From Candidatus Poribacteria bacterium (lineage in GTDB: Bacteria > Poribacteria > WGA-4E > WGA-3G): 15,646 nucleotides of DNA. Location: NCBI GenBank assembly GCA_028818995.1, contig JAPPMR010000775.1, positions 1-15,646 on the forward strand. Reading direction: 5' to 3'. The notes below the pieces were generated by a model. The model was given only the letters and a program-made list of their open reading frames with translations. It did no database searches and had not been told where the DNA came from. The position numbers were made by a program, and so were the translations under genes. This document shows positions 1 through 6,890 of the stretch, piece after piece (the first letter of the stretch is position 1; every line of letters begins with the position of its first letter).

Positions 1-1
1 G

Positions 2-430
2 GTGTTACCTTCCCTCTATTCAGGGCAGATCAATGCGCTAACTGCTTCACCTTACGTCATTGTAGCACTGCAGTGGGGCAATAAATTAAAATACATGACA
101 AACCTTCCGGTCAATGTCGGTGTTGGTGCTACAGTGATTACGAAAGAGAAGTTCGATCAACTTACCCCTGCGCAACAAAAAGTATTGCGTGACGCGGGCG
201 ACAAATATCAGAGCAAGTTGATTGAGGATATTCGAAGAGATAACGAAAAATCTATTGAAGCGCTAACAACGAAAGCGGGGATTCAAATAATTGAGTTTCA
301 AGAAAGTTCACTTGAGGCTTGGGATGCTATCGCTGTTGAAACCCACAACGCGCTTGTTGGTCAAATATACTCGCAAGAGTTTCTTGATAAGATTAACGCG
401 CTATTGCGTGAGTATCGGGAAAAGAAATAG
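2..430 (+). CDS. TRAP transporter substrate-binding protein, DctP family (3' part)
   Basis: This is the C-terminal part (about 142 residues) of a periplasmic solute receptor of a TRAP transporter. Such receptors capture an organic acid or related solute and pass it to the DctQ/DctM membrane subunits. The reading frame is open to the window edge, so the true start, signal peptide and N-terminal lobe lie outside; the GTG at position 2 is an internal valine codon. Family features are the SPYVIVALQW stretch, the KYMTNLP segment, 'TKEKFDQLTPAQQKVLRDAG' (the usual 'W..L....Q..+..A' helix), and the long amphipathic helices at the C-terminus ending in lysines. The gene is the only one on the plus strand and ends in a hairpin terminator. 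Its cognate membrane subunits, if adjacent, must lie upstream of the window. The fused TRAP permease at the other end is 13 kb away on the opposite strand and is not evidently its partner. Confidence 0.85.
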   Translation: MLPSLYSGQINALTASPYVIVALQWGNKLKYMTNLPVNVGVGATVITKEKFDQLTPAQQKVLRDAGDKYQSKLIEDIRRDNEKSIEALTTKAGIQIIEFQESSLEAWDAIAVETHNALVGQIYSQEFLDKINALLREYREKK

Positions 431-447
431 GTTAGGTATCACTGAAG

Positions 448-485
448 AAGTAGACGGGTTCTCTTGAATTCGTCTACTTTTATAA
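448..485 (+). terminator. Intrinsic terminator after the DctP-family gene
   Basis: A 14-bp stem (448-461 with 466-479, two G-T pairs) closes on a TCTT loop and is followed by a T/A-rich tail. It begins 18 bases after the stop codon at 428-430. The outer nine pairs (AAGTAGACG with CGTCTACTT) are perfect. It sits between convergent genes, but the downstream T tract is better on the plus strand, so its main job is probably to end the TRAP receptor transcript. Confidence 0.8.
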
Positions 486-532
486 TTGTTATCTTCCAAG
501 GTTGTGAGGGAAGTTCTGTTATATATTTGAAT

Positions 533-946
533 TTACCAACGTTCTATCTGTAGAGATTCGATCTCATCAAAATGTGAGTCTCGTGTAACGAGGATTAGGT
601 TGTGCTGCATAGCAATCGCTGCAATCCAAATATCGTTGTTCGGGATAGGACGACCTTTCCTTTGTAGTTGGTTTTTGATGATTCCGTACCATTGGGCAGT
701 TTCTAAATCACAGAAGATAAGTGGAAACCGTTGTGTGAGACGATTGACTCTCGCGAGATTTTCGATGGGGTTGCCCGATTTCCGGGCACCGTAGTAGAGT
801 TCGCCAATCGCTGGCACTGGCAAAGACACAATAGTAGCATTTTGTGATCGATCTTGGACTTGAATTACAATCTCATTCTCCAATAAAGCGATAAGGACAT
901 TGGTGTCCAATAGATATTTACCATTCTGATGCATCAATCTTTTCAC
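533..946 (-). CDS. vapC: PIN-domain toxin, VapC family
   Basis: A 137-residue PIN-domain ribonuclease, the toxin of a type II toxin-antitoxin pair. VapC enzymes cleave RNA, often tRNA or rRNA, using Mg2+ held by acidic residues. All expected acidic positions are visible: D14 in LLDTNV, E49 in IGELYYGA, D105 in NNDIWIAA, and D123 in VTRDSHF. The length is typical. The gene overlaps the upstream antitoxin gene by 29 bases, which implies translational coupling. The start used here is GTG at 946, with AGGA five bases upstream. ATG at 934 (residue 5) is an alternative that would give a 17-base overlap. The active site looks intact, so the toxin should be functional. Family assignment is firm; the cellular target cannot be read from sequence. 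Confidence 0.9.
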   Translation of the reverse strand: MKRLMHQNGKYLLDTNVLIALLENEIVIQVQDRSQNATIVSLPVPAIGELYYGARKSGNPIENLARVNRLTQRFPLIFCDLETAQWYGIIKNQLQRKGRPIPNNDIWIAAIAMQHNLILVTRDSHFDEIESLQIERW

Positions 947-1148
947 AGCCTTCCTGAATCGCTTGCTTTATTTCTTCCAAATCCTCAGGCGGAAACATAC
1001 CTACAAATTCAAGCAGTTCCTGAAGCGGTATACCTTTTGGAGATTCTCCGGACAATTCTAACGTGAAGTCTAAAACCTGTTTCTGTTTTCCGGGCGAAAG
1101 TTTTTCCAATCGCTGTAAAATTTCTTGGATAGTAGTTGACTTTTTCAT
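918..1148 (-). CDS. Antitoxin partner of the PIN toxin (DUF2281/VapB-like)
   Basis: A 76-residue acidic protein directly upstream of and overlapping the VapC gene. The N-terminal half holds 'LEKLSPGKQKQVLDFTLEL', the pattern of DUF2281-type antitoxins that accompany PIN toxins. The C-terminal half (PPEDLEEIKQAIQEGCEKIDASEW) matches the short acidic tail common in such antitoxins, which would wrap around the toxin and block its active site. By family habit it would also repress its own operon. The start is well supported: AAGGAGG lies eight bases before the ATG at 1148. The two-gene order (antitoxin first, overlapping toxin second) is the classic arrangement. The exact antitoxin subfamily is less certain than the pairing. 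Confidence 0.8.
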   Translation of the reverse strand: MKKSTTIQEILQRLEKLSPGKQKQVLDFTLELSGESPKGIPLQELLEFVGMFPPEDLEEIKQAIQEGCEKIDASEW

Positions 1149-1175
1149 TGTGTTGCCTCCTTTTCATTTCAATAA

Positions 1176-1192
1176 CGATAAGGATTTTATCG
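1176..1192 (-). promoter_or_regulatory. Perfect hairpin/operator candidate in the toxin-antitoxin leader
   Basis: CGATAA (1176-1181) and TTATCG (1187-1192) form a perfect six-base inverted repeat with a five-base centre. It lies between the putative promoter (1212-1241) and the ribosome binding site of the antitoxin gene. VapBC pairs commonly autorepress through a palindromic operator near the promoter, so this is a reasonable candidate. It could equally act as an RNA hairpin, and a six-base palindrome can arise by chance. Confidence 0.3.
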
Positions 1193-1211
1193 CGCCAAAA
1201 TACTGATAAAT

Positions 1212-1241
1212 AGTTTACCCATAAATTGTATTCAGAATCAA
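1212..1241 (-). promoter_or_regulatory. Possible sigma-70 promoter of the toxin-antitoxin pair
   Basis: On the minus strand TTGATT (1236-1241) and TAAACT (1212-1217) are spaced by 18 bases, each matching the consensus at four of six positions. It overlaps the last codons of the PcfJ-like gene, so the toxin-antitoxin pair could be transcribed alone as well as by read-through. Confidence 0.35.
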
Positions 1242-1243
1242 CG

Positions 1244-2689
1244 CTATTGAAACCGGACATATTCAGCAATTCCAAGTATTTCCTCTGCCGCCCATCTTTC
1301 TAAGAGGTATTTTTCTGCCAGCGTTGGTAGCCGATTCCGCTTTCCGCGAACTTGACGGATGAGGTTATCGGGGCGTGAAACTTCAACTGTCAAAGCCTTG
1401 TGTCTTCCATTTTCATCCTCCGATTCCACTGTCCAAATTGACTTTTTTCCAGAGTAGCATGACCTTGCATAACTACTAACACAGTGATTCATTTTTCTAC
1501 TTTCATAAATAAGTTCGTCTGTGCTGAGAAGTTCCCGAATATGCCAGTATCTCAAGTTCCCCTTCTTCTCACTTCCTACTCGGAAATGGAATTCACCGAT
1601 TTCTGATCGAGGCCACTGGTAATGTCCGCCTCTCGTTGCCTTACCGAGTTGTCGATGCCATTCATTAACTTGGCGAAGCAAAGTATTAGGTGTTCTCCCA
1701 TTCATACTAAAGTTCGGTTGAGGCGGATCGATTTCCTCAGCGACTCCTCTTTCAACAAACACCCGTTGATTTTCGAATTTCTGATTCCAGATATAATCAA
1801 TAATCGGATGCACATGACTAACGTCTAACATCGGATTCGCTATGAAGAAGCGGATTACATTCAGCCAGAATTCATCGTTTTTGAAATTCCCTAACATGCG
1901 CGTTCCGCGGAGTGCGTCCATTAATCTTTTATCTCCACCGAGTGCATGCACCTGTCCCCATCGAATTGCTTCTTCAACTGTGTACTGCTTGGGTGCTCTA
2001 AGAAAGTGATGAGCCATCTTTTTGGTCAAAGCAACCGGAATTCCTGGAGCAGTTCTAATATTTTGCCCTGCACCGATATGTATATACCAATTCTGATACA
2101 TCCCGTTTTCAGTTAACCAAACACTATCCATAAAGGATGGGACATCATAAGCTACAAAAAGGTGGTGGAGAAGTTCTCCAAACTGCCGATCGCGGTTATG
2201 TCTTTTGACCTGCCACGTATCAAGAGGACGAATCCAACTTTCAGAATGGTTTGCTATTGCTTCAATTCCCTTAATATAGGTAGGATCTTCTAAGAGATCG
2301 GAGTTTTGTTCAAGGCACAATAGAAGTTTCAAAAGCACTTTCGGATAATAGTTTCTCTCAAAAGCAAGTGCAATTTCCTTAGCCGTTCCTTTCCTTAGTT
2401 CTTGACTCTGCAATTCACCGTTATATATCTTCGGGATAATTTCATTCAAGTTACGCGCTTTCTTCTTCTCCGTCATTATCTCGGATGCTTTAATTGCGGT
2501 TACTATGTTTTGTTCATTTCTCAGTTGCCGAGTATTTTTGTCCAATCCCCGACTAAAATTATGCTGTTGACACCATGTTTTATAATCTTCAACCGTAGAT
2601 AAACCAAGTTGATGGATATGTGCTTGCATTTTGAGCGTACATTCTTCTATAGAGATTTTGGGGGGTTTCACTTTACTCTTTTTCGCCAT
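1244..2689 (-). CDS. PcfJ-like domain protein
   Basis: A 481-residue soluble protein with no signal peptide or membrane segment. Its C-terminal 100 residues carry the PcfJ-like signature: a helix followed by 'KMNHCVSSYA' (about residues 399-408), a glycine/serine turn, 'SIWTVE', a strand ending in 'ALTVEV', then 'IRQVRGKRNR'. PcfJ was named from a conjugative plasmid, but chromosomal relatives are widespread and their biochemical role is not established. The N-terminal 380 residues are helix-rich, basic, and contain many aromatic and histidine residues; I do not recognise a further domain. The ATG at 2689 is supported by GGAGGA six bases upstream. It lies 95 bases upstream of the toxin-antitoxin pair on the same strand. 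Domain call is fairly firm; function unknown. Confidence 0.7.
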   Translation of the reverse strand: MAKKSKVKPPKISIEECTLKMQAHIHQLGLSTVEDYKTWCQQHNFSRGLDKNTRQLRNEQNIVTAIKASEIMTEKKKARNLNEIIPKIYNGELQSQELRKGTAKEIALAFERNYYPKVLLKLLLCLEQNSDLLEDPTYIKGIEAIANHSESWIRPLDTWQVKRHNRDRQFGELLHHLFVAYDVPSFMDSVWLTENGMYQNWYIHIGAGQNIRTAPGIPVALTKKMAHHFLRAPKQYTVEEAIRWGQVHALGGDKRLMDALRGTRMLGNFKNDEFWLNVIRFFIANPMLDVSHVHPIIDYIWNQKFENQRVFVERGVAEEIDPPQPNFSMNGRTPNTLLRQVNEWHRQLGKATRGGHYQWPRSEIGEFHFRVGSEKKGNLRYWHIRELLSTDELIYESRKMNHCVSSYARSCYSGKKSIWTVESEDENGRHKALTVEVSRPDNLIRQVRGKRNRLPTLAEKYLLERWAAEEILGIAEYVRFQ

Positions 2690-2796
2690 CTGATTCCTCC
2701 GATAATACCAATTTGGAATGATATTTACAAAGTAAACTACAAGAAAATATTAGTGGGATTACTTAATATTAATTGGATGTGCGTCTAAAGGTAATA

Positions 2797-2813
2797 GGCA
2801 CGCTCCGCGTGCC
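2797..2813. repeat. GC-rich palindromic hairpin in intergenic region
   Basis: GGCACGC (2797-2803) and GCGTGCC (2807-2813) form a perfect seven-base stem with a TCC loop, in otherwise AT-rich spacer DNA between the PcfJ-like gene and the ABC operon. No T tract follows on either strand, so it is not a typical terminator. It resembles the short palindromes seen in the other spacers of this window. Confidence 0.5.
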
Positions 2814-2909
2814 GTAAGCGACATTAATGGTAATTTAACGCGCATTTGCCGTGAGTGGATTGGCATTGATATGCGGTTCAAACTTACGCTTGATAGGGTA
2901 TTGGATTTT

Positions 2910-2940
2910 CTAAAATTCTACCATGAAAAAACGGTAGAAT
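2910..2940 (-). terminator. Intrinsic terminator of the sugar ABC operon
   Basis: On the minus strand ATTCTACC (2933-2940) and GGTAGAAT (2915-2922) form a perfect eight-base stem with a ten-base loop, then TTTTAGAAAA. It begins three bases after the TAG stop codon of the MalG-type permease. The short T run makes it moderate rather than strong. Confidence 0.65.
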
Positions 2941-2943
2941 CAA

Positions 2944-4194
2944 CTATTTTTTTACTGCCCCAAAGGTGACACCACGTAACAAATGACTCCGCATCAAAAA
3001 AGTGAAAATTGCGACTGGAAGTAGGAAGACGAATGTTGATGCGGCAATTTTTCCCCAGTCTATGCCTGCCGACCCGGTAGCACTTGTAATAGATGGTGGT
3101 GCTGTTACCGCATTGCCACCTGTTGATGTTAAAACAAGTGCAAATGCAAACTCGTTCCATGCTGTAATCAGACAGAATACAGCAGTTGCAGCAATTCCTG
3201 TGACGGATTGTGGTAAAACAACTTTCAAGAAAGTTTGAAAGCGGGTATATCCATCTACAAGTGCAGCATCTTCGTATTCTCTTGGGATTTCATCAATAAA
3301 ACCCTTCATAAGCCAAACAGCGAACGAAACATTGAAAGTGGTGTAGAGCAGTATCATGCCGAAATGCGTATCTCGCAGTCCAAGCGCGTTATACATTAAA
3401 AAGATCGGGATTACGACAACAACTGGCGGGAGCATGCGGGTACTCAGAATAAAAAAGAGGAGGTCATCCTTGCCAGCGATCTTGAACCGAGAAAAGGCAT
3501 ACGCTGAGAGTGTGCCTAATCCAACAGCGAGAACAGTACTGCCAACACCGATAATTATACTATTGAGCAACTGATAGAAATACTTTGATCCACCGTTTGC
3601 TAAAGCTATACAAACACCGATTGTGGCTAAAATGACTGGAATGACGAATGCAAATAACTCTTTTTTATTAGTAGGTAGATCGACGCCAGAACTGTTGCTT
3701 GCTGTAGAGAACTTCTTTCTCCAGGGAACAAATAGGAGGTAGGCTACTATGTTACAAAAAATCAGCGTGAAAAAGTGGAAGCGTACATCTACCTGCGATC
3801 GGCTGACAAGTGGCTGCGTGTTGAAAAAACTATAGATGCATGTTAATACGAAGATTATATTACATATCAATCCGATGTTTCTTATCAGTACGGCACGAGA
3901 CATTATAGACTTCACCAGTGAAAACAAGGCAAACAGGAATAATCCGCCCAGAGTCTGTGCAATAAAGAGATAAGTTACGCTCGGTACATTCTCTTCGGGT
4001 AGCAACTTTTGATAATTTTCCAACGAAATGCTGAAGAAAAACTTAGGAACTATTGTGTTAATATCTCCCGGCGATTTCAGCGACGTTACTACTATCCAGT
4101 AAATAGGAAGGATGTAGAGGATAACCGCGAAGACTATTAATACGATTAGAAGGTAATATCCAAATGTCTTTCTTTCTACTGACGGGTTTGCCAT
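2944..4194 (-). CDS. Carbohydrate ABC transporter permease, MalG type, with large insertion
   Basis: Inner-membrane subunit of a carbohydrate uptake ABC transporter. The binding-protein-dependent transport domain is clear from about residue 205 to the end: 'NSIIIGVGSTVLAVGLGTLSAYAFSRF' (211-237), 'STRMLPPVVVVIPIFLMYN', and the EAA loop 'EYEDAALVDGYTRFQTFLKVVLP' (306-328), which docks on the ATPase. The N-terminus has the usual first membrane helix (about 11-36), then 'TSLKSPGDI' and 'LENYQKLL'. MalG-type proteins are usually 270-300 residues; this one has 416. The excess lies between residues about 66 and 200, where the normal 15-residue link is replaced by about 145 residues with roughly four hydrophobic segments (75-95, 104-123, 138-157, 180-198). 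The gene begins six bases after the MalF-type stop codon, so the two are co-transcribed. Family assignment is firm; the insertion has no function I can name. Confidence 0.9.
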   Translation of the reverse strand: MANPSVERKTFGYYLLIVLIVFAVILYILPIYWIVVTSLKSPGDINTIVPKFFFSISLENYQKLLPEENVPSVTYLFIAQTLGGLFLFALFSLVKSIMSRAVLIRNIGLICNIIFVLTCIYSFFNTQPLVSRSQVDVRFHFFTLIFCNIVAYLLFVPWRKKFSTASNSSGVDLPTNKKELFAFVIPVILATIGVCIALANGGSKYFYQLLNSIIIGVGSTVLAVGLGTLSAYAFSRFKIAGKDDLLFFILSTRMLPPVVVVIPIFLMYNALGLRDTHFGMILLYTTFNVSFAVWLMKGFIDEIPREYEDAALVDGYTRFQTFLKVVLPQSVTGIAATAVFCLITAWNEFAFALVLTSTGGNAVTAPPSITSATGSAGIDWGKIAASTFVFLLPVAIFTFLMRSHLLRGVTFGAVKK

Positions 4195-4200
4195 AACGTA

Positions 4201-5127
4201 TTATGCTTCTCCCTTTACACGATTTAGGTACTTTACATAGATATTACTCAGTGCCACAATAATAATCAGCAGAATATATGCCATAGCACATGCTTTGCCA
4301 GTGTTAAAGTTCCGAAAGGCAAGTTTATATAAGTTCATTGACACAGTTTCAGTGACAGTACCAGGACCGCCTTCCCGTGTTAGTACATAAACAATATCAA
4401 ACATCTTAAAAGCATCCATAGTCCTGAATAACAATGCAATAAGTAAAAGGGGAGAAACTAACGGCAGTGTAATCCATCTAAACTTGAACCATGCTGAGGC
4501 TCTGTCCACATCGGCAGCTTCATAGAGGGATTTCGGTACCGCGCTCAATCCGGCAAGTGCAATCAACATCATAAATGGTGACCACATCCACGTATCAACA
4601 ATGACAACAGCAAACATTGCAATTTTTGGGTCTGTCGTCCATCCGATAGGAGATTTGAGGATAGGACTAAGAAAATAATTTAGCAATCCCGCATTATCCG
4701 AGGCAAGAATAAATCGCCAGAAGAGACCGACCACCACCGGAGATAGCATCATCGGAAGTAGCAGCAGTGTTGTGACGAATCCTTTTGCACGGAATTGGCG
4801 ATTCAGTAAAAGGGCAAGACCAAACCCGATTAGAAACTGGGCTGTTACTGCTAAAATTACAAAATAGGCAGTGGTACGAAAATAACCCCATATTTCAGGA
4901 TCGGTAAGTAGCCGTGCGTAGTTACGTGCACCTATAAATTTCGGTGCTGTTGGCATAGAGGCTTTGTAACGATGAAAACTCAAATAGAGCGACCACAAAA
5001 GGGGAAAGATGTTCATCAAGATGAGCAAAATCATCGTCGGCATGATGAATGCCATCTTAAGTTGGTAATCGCTCATTCCACGAGAGAAGCGGTTGGTCTG
5101 CATATTTTTGTTGTTAGTCTGTAACAC
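4201..5127 (-). CDS. Carbohydrate ABC transporter permease, MalF/UgpA type
   Basis: Inner-membrane partner of the MalG-type permease in a sugar importer, 308 residues, six predicted helices. The first helix spans about residues 25-47. The transport domain follows with 'FVTTLLLLPMMLSPVVVGLFW' and the EAA loop 'SLYEAADVDRASAWFKFRWITLPL' (200-223). 'MFDIVYVLTREGGPGTVTETV' is a signature of this family. Length and layout are normal. The start is uncertain: the longest frame begins with GTG at 5127, and ATG codons at residues 9 and 17 are possible; none has a good Shine-Dalgarno sequence. The gene is separated from the binding-protein gene by 81 bases containing a hairpin and from the next permease by six bases. 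Confidence 0.92.
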   Translation of the reverse strand: MLQTNNKNMQTNRFSRGMSDYQLKMAFIMPTMILLILMNIFPLLWSLYLSFHRYKASMPTAPKFIGARNYARLLTDPEIWGYFRTTAYFVILAVTAQFLIGFGLALLLNRQFRAKGFVTTLLLLPMMLSPVVVGLFWRFILASDNAGLLNYFLSPILKSPIGWTTDPKIAMFAVVIVDTWMWSPFMMLIALAGLSAVPKSLYEAADVDRASAWFKFRWITLPLVSPLLLIALLFRTMDAFKMFDIVYVLTREGGPGTVTETVSMNLYKLAFRNFNTGKACAMAYILLIIIVALSNIYVKYLNRVKGEA

Positions 5128-5150
5128 CCAGCAGGCACTATAGCAGGAAA

Positions 5151-5169
5151 GCGCGCTTATATAGCGCGC
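5151..5169 (-). promoter_or_regulatory. Hairpin between binding-protein and permease genes
   Basis: GCGCGCT (5151-5157) and AGCGCGC (5163-5169) form a perfect seven-base, GC-rich stem with a TATAT loop, followed on the minus strand by TTTCC. It lies in the 81-base gap between the binding-protein stop and the first permease start. Intergenic hairpins in this position protect the 3' end of the upstream mRNA segment in the malE-malF operon, letting the receptor be made in excess over the permeases; the same role is inferred here. Confidence 0.55.
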
Positions 5170-5208
5170 CCATCCAAAAATCCAATAAGTTATATTTCTA
5201 CAATCAAC

Positions 5209-6525
5209 TTAATCGTCGTAGTATCCTGCGTCCTCAAAGATTTCCTCATGTTTGCGGGCAATAGAATTGAGAGCATCTTTTGCAGATTTGATCTTAGTGA
5301 TCGCCTCATTCCAGTTTGTCTGACAAACTTCTAATAGTTCAGCATATTCCGGCACTGCCCAGAAATCACGAAGATACGGGAAACTTGCTGCAAACGCTTC
5401 GTTAAACGGCGTAGCCTTTTTGAAAGTATCGGATTGTAGAACCTCTTTATGAGGTGTAAATCCACCTAATTTTGCCCACTTCTCTTGCACAGGTTTCTGC
5501 ATGAACCATTTCATATATTGCTTAGCGATATCCTGTTTTTTAGAATAAGCTGAGACAGACATGCCTTGTCCACCGATACTAATATAGTGTCCTTTTGGAC
5601 CTTTAGGTGCAATAAAAAAACCACTTTTATCATAAGAAAGCGGGTTAGTTTCAGCATTGACTACCCCTGGGAAAAATGCAAAATAGTTCATCCCCATCGC
5701 TACTTTACCAGAAATATACGCATTAAGAGTTTCTTGCCAATAATAGTTCGGAGCATCTGGCGGAGCAAATTTGAGCAAATCTGTGTAAAATTCTAGTGCT
5801 TTGACTGCATCTTTATTATTGACGTGTCCTTTCACTTTAAAGCTATTTGGATCTCCATAAGAGCCACCAAAACTCCACATCACTTGCTGGAATCCCATCG
5901 TAATGCCGTCATATTCTTTGCTGTACCAAGTTGCAATTCCATATAGGTCCTGCTCTGGGCGTGTAAAGAATTCAGCGATATCTCGTAGTTGAGTATACGT
6001 TTTCGGAGGAGCGAGAGGATATCCATACTTGGTTTCAAAATTCTTCATTTCTTTCGGATCTTCAAAGAGGTCTTTCCGATAAACATAGCCTGCTGCATCC
6101 ACTTCAGCGGGAAGTGCCCAATACTTTTTACTCCCCTTCGGATATTCTGCAAAGGCGGTCATAGCAGGTCCATAGATTGAATCAACATCTATATTTTCAT
6201 TTATCCAATCTGTTAGATCAATATAATGTCCACCGACAGAATTCCTACCGAGCCATTGACTGTCTCCAATTACAATATCATACAGATCACTTTTCCCAAC
6301 AAATTCAGTGAAAACTTTATCCTGAAAATTCGGCCATGGAATTTGTACTACATCAACAGCAATTCCTGTCTCTGCGGCGAAGTCCTTAGAAAGTTCCTGT
6401 AAATAGTTTGCAGGATCCCATTCTGCCCAGACAATAGTTAAAGATTCTTGTGCATCAACATGGAAGGGTGTCCAAATCATTACAGCCATCAGAATCAGGA
6501 CTGCACTTATACATAAGCGTTTCAT
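5209..6525 (-). CDS. Extracellular sugar-binding protein of ABC transporter (family 1 SBP)
   Basis: Periplasmic receptor of the sugar importer, 438 residues. A Sec signal peptide is visible: MKRL, a hydrophobic stretch, then 'FHVDAQE' with likely cleavage after VDA (residue 25). There is no lipobox, so it should be soluble in the periplasm. The mature part begins with 'LTIVWAEWDPANYLQELSKDFAAETGIAVDVVQIPW', the usual opening of family 1 binding proteins, and is rich in tryptophan and tyrosine, fitting stacking on sugar rings. 'FGGSYGDPNSFKVKGHVNNKDAVKALEFYTDLLKFAPPDA' and 'GKVAMGMNYFAFFPG' are typical middle segments. It is first in the operon, with AAAAGGAG at 6537-6544, eleven bases before the ATG. 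The ligand cannot be read from sequence; the family includes oligosaccharide, glycerol-3-phosphate and sugar alcohol receptors. Confidence 0.93.
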   Translation of the reverse strand: MKRLCISAVLILMAVMIWTPFHVDAQESLTIVWAEWDPANYLQELSKDFAAETGIAVDVVQIPWPNFQDKVFTEFVGKSDLYDIVIGDSQWLGRNSVGGHYIDLTDWINENIDVDSIYGPAMTAFAEYPKGSKKYWALPAEVDAAGYVYRKDLFEDPKEMKNFETKYGYPLAPPKTYTQLRDIAEFFTRPEQDLYGIATWYSKEYDGITMGFQQVMWSFGGSYGDPNSFKVKGHVNNKDAVKALEFYTDLLKFAPPDAPNYYWQETLNAYISGKVAMGMNYFAFFPGVVNAETNPLSYDKSGFFIAPKGPKGHYISIGGQGMSVSAYSKKQDIAKQYMKWFMQKPVQEKWAKLGGFTPHKEVLQSDTFKKATPFNEAFAASFPYLRDFWAVPEYAELLEVCQTNWNEAITKIKSAKDALNSIARKHEEIFEDAGYYDD

Positions 6526-6548
6526 TTCTATAACTACTCCTTTTGAAT

Positions 6549-6596
6549 AGTGCTTTATGCACTGTTTTACGATATGTTGGTGGTCAGCTGCACCAA
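6549..6596 (-). promoter_or_regulatory. Two hairpins in the leader of the ABC operon
   Basis: Between the predicted transcription start and the ribosome binding site are two perfect inverted repeats. TTGGTG/CACCAA (6577-6582 with 6591-6596, eight-base centre containing CAGCTG) comes first in the transcript. AGTGC/GCACT (6549-6553 with 6559-6563, five-base loop) comes second and ends five bases before the Shine-Dalgarno sequence. They could fold in the mRNA and affect translation or stability, or the first could be a repressor operator. No known riboswitch class is recognised. Confidence 0.4.
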
Positions 6597-6610
6597 ATTT
6601 CTAAATAAGG

Positions 6611-6639
6611 ATTGTAGCAAATTGTATAAATTTTAGCAA
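6611..6639 (-). promoter_or_regulatory. Sigma-70 promoter of the sugar ABC operon
   Basis: On the minus strand TTGCTA (6634-6639) and TACAAT (6611-6616) are separated by exactly 17 bases. The -10 box matches five of six consensus bases and is preceded by TGC, giving an extended -10. Transcription would start near 6603, about 78 bases before the ATG of the binding protein. Confidence 0.65.
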
Positions 6640-6717
6640 GCGAATTTAAAGGGAAAAGATAGGTGTGCAATTTTTGGGGCAGAGATTCAATTTGTGGAGA
6701 GTTACGTAACATTTTAC

Positions 6718-6880
6718 TGTAGGAGGGAACTCCAGGGAATGCCTAAAGACGAATGCGCTTGGTAGAACACGCTTCTGGTATTCTACATGATTCGCCATGA
6801 TTCATACCGTTGATTTCTTGATTTGGATTCCCGTCAATAATCATAATGGTCACGATTCGGAGATCGCTCCTACCAGTGAG
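6718..6880. repeat. Dispersed palindromic repeat, copy A
   Basis: This sits in the 594-base spacer 6526-7119, which holds no credible gene. Bases 6735-6758 are identical to the reverse complement of 10098-10121 (24 of 24), and 6793-6814 to that of 10066-10087 (22 of 22). Bases 6801-6825 are identical to 15622-15646 (25 of 25). Between the shared arms the centre is a different 34-base sequence carrying its own inverted repeat, GTAGAA (6762-6767) with TTCTAC (6781-6786). The flanks TGTAGGAGGG and GATCGCTCCTAC look like outer ends of the element. It is non-coding; mobile, structural or regulatory role unknown. Confidence 0.75.
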
Positions 6881-6890
6881 GTGTAAGACA

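Noticed and set aside
1009..1275. Open frame of 88 codons on the minus strand across the antitoxin leader
   Set aside because: It overlaps the antitoxin gene in a different frame and the end of the PcfJ-like gene, and its translation has no recognisable family features.
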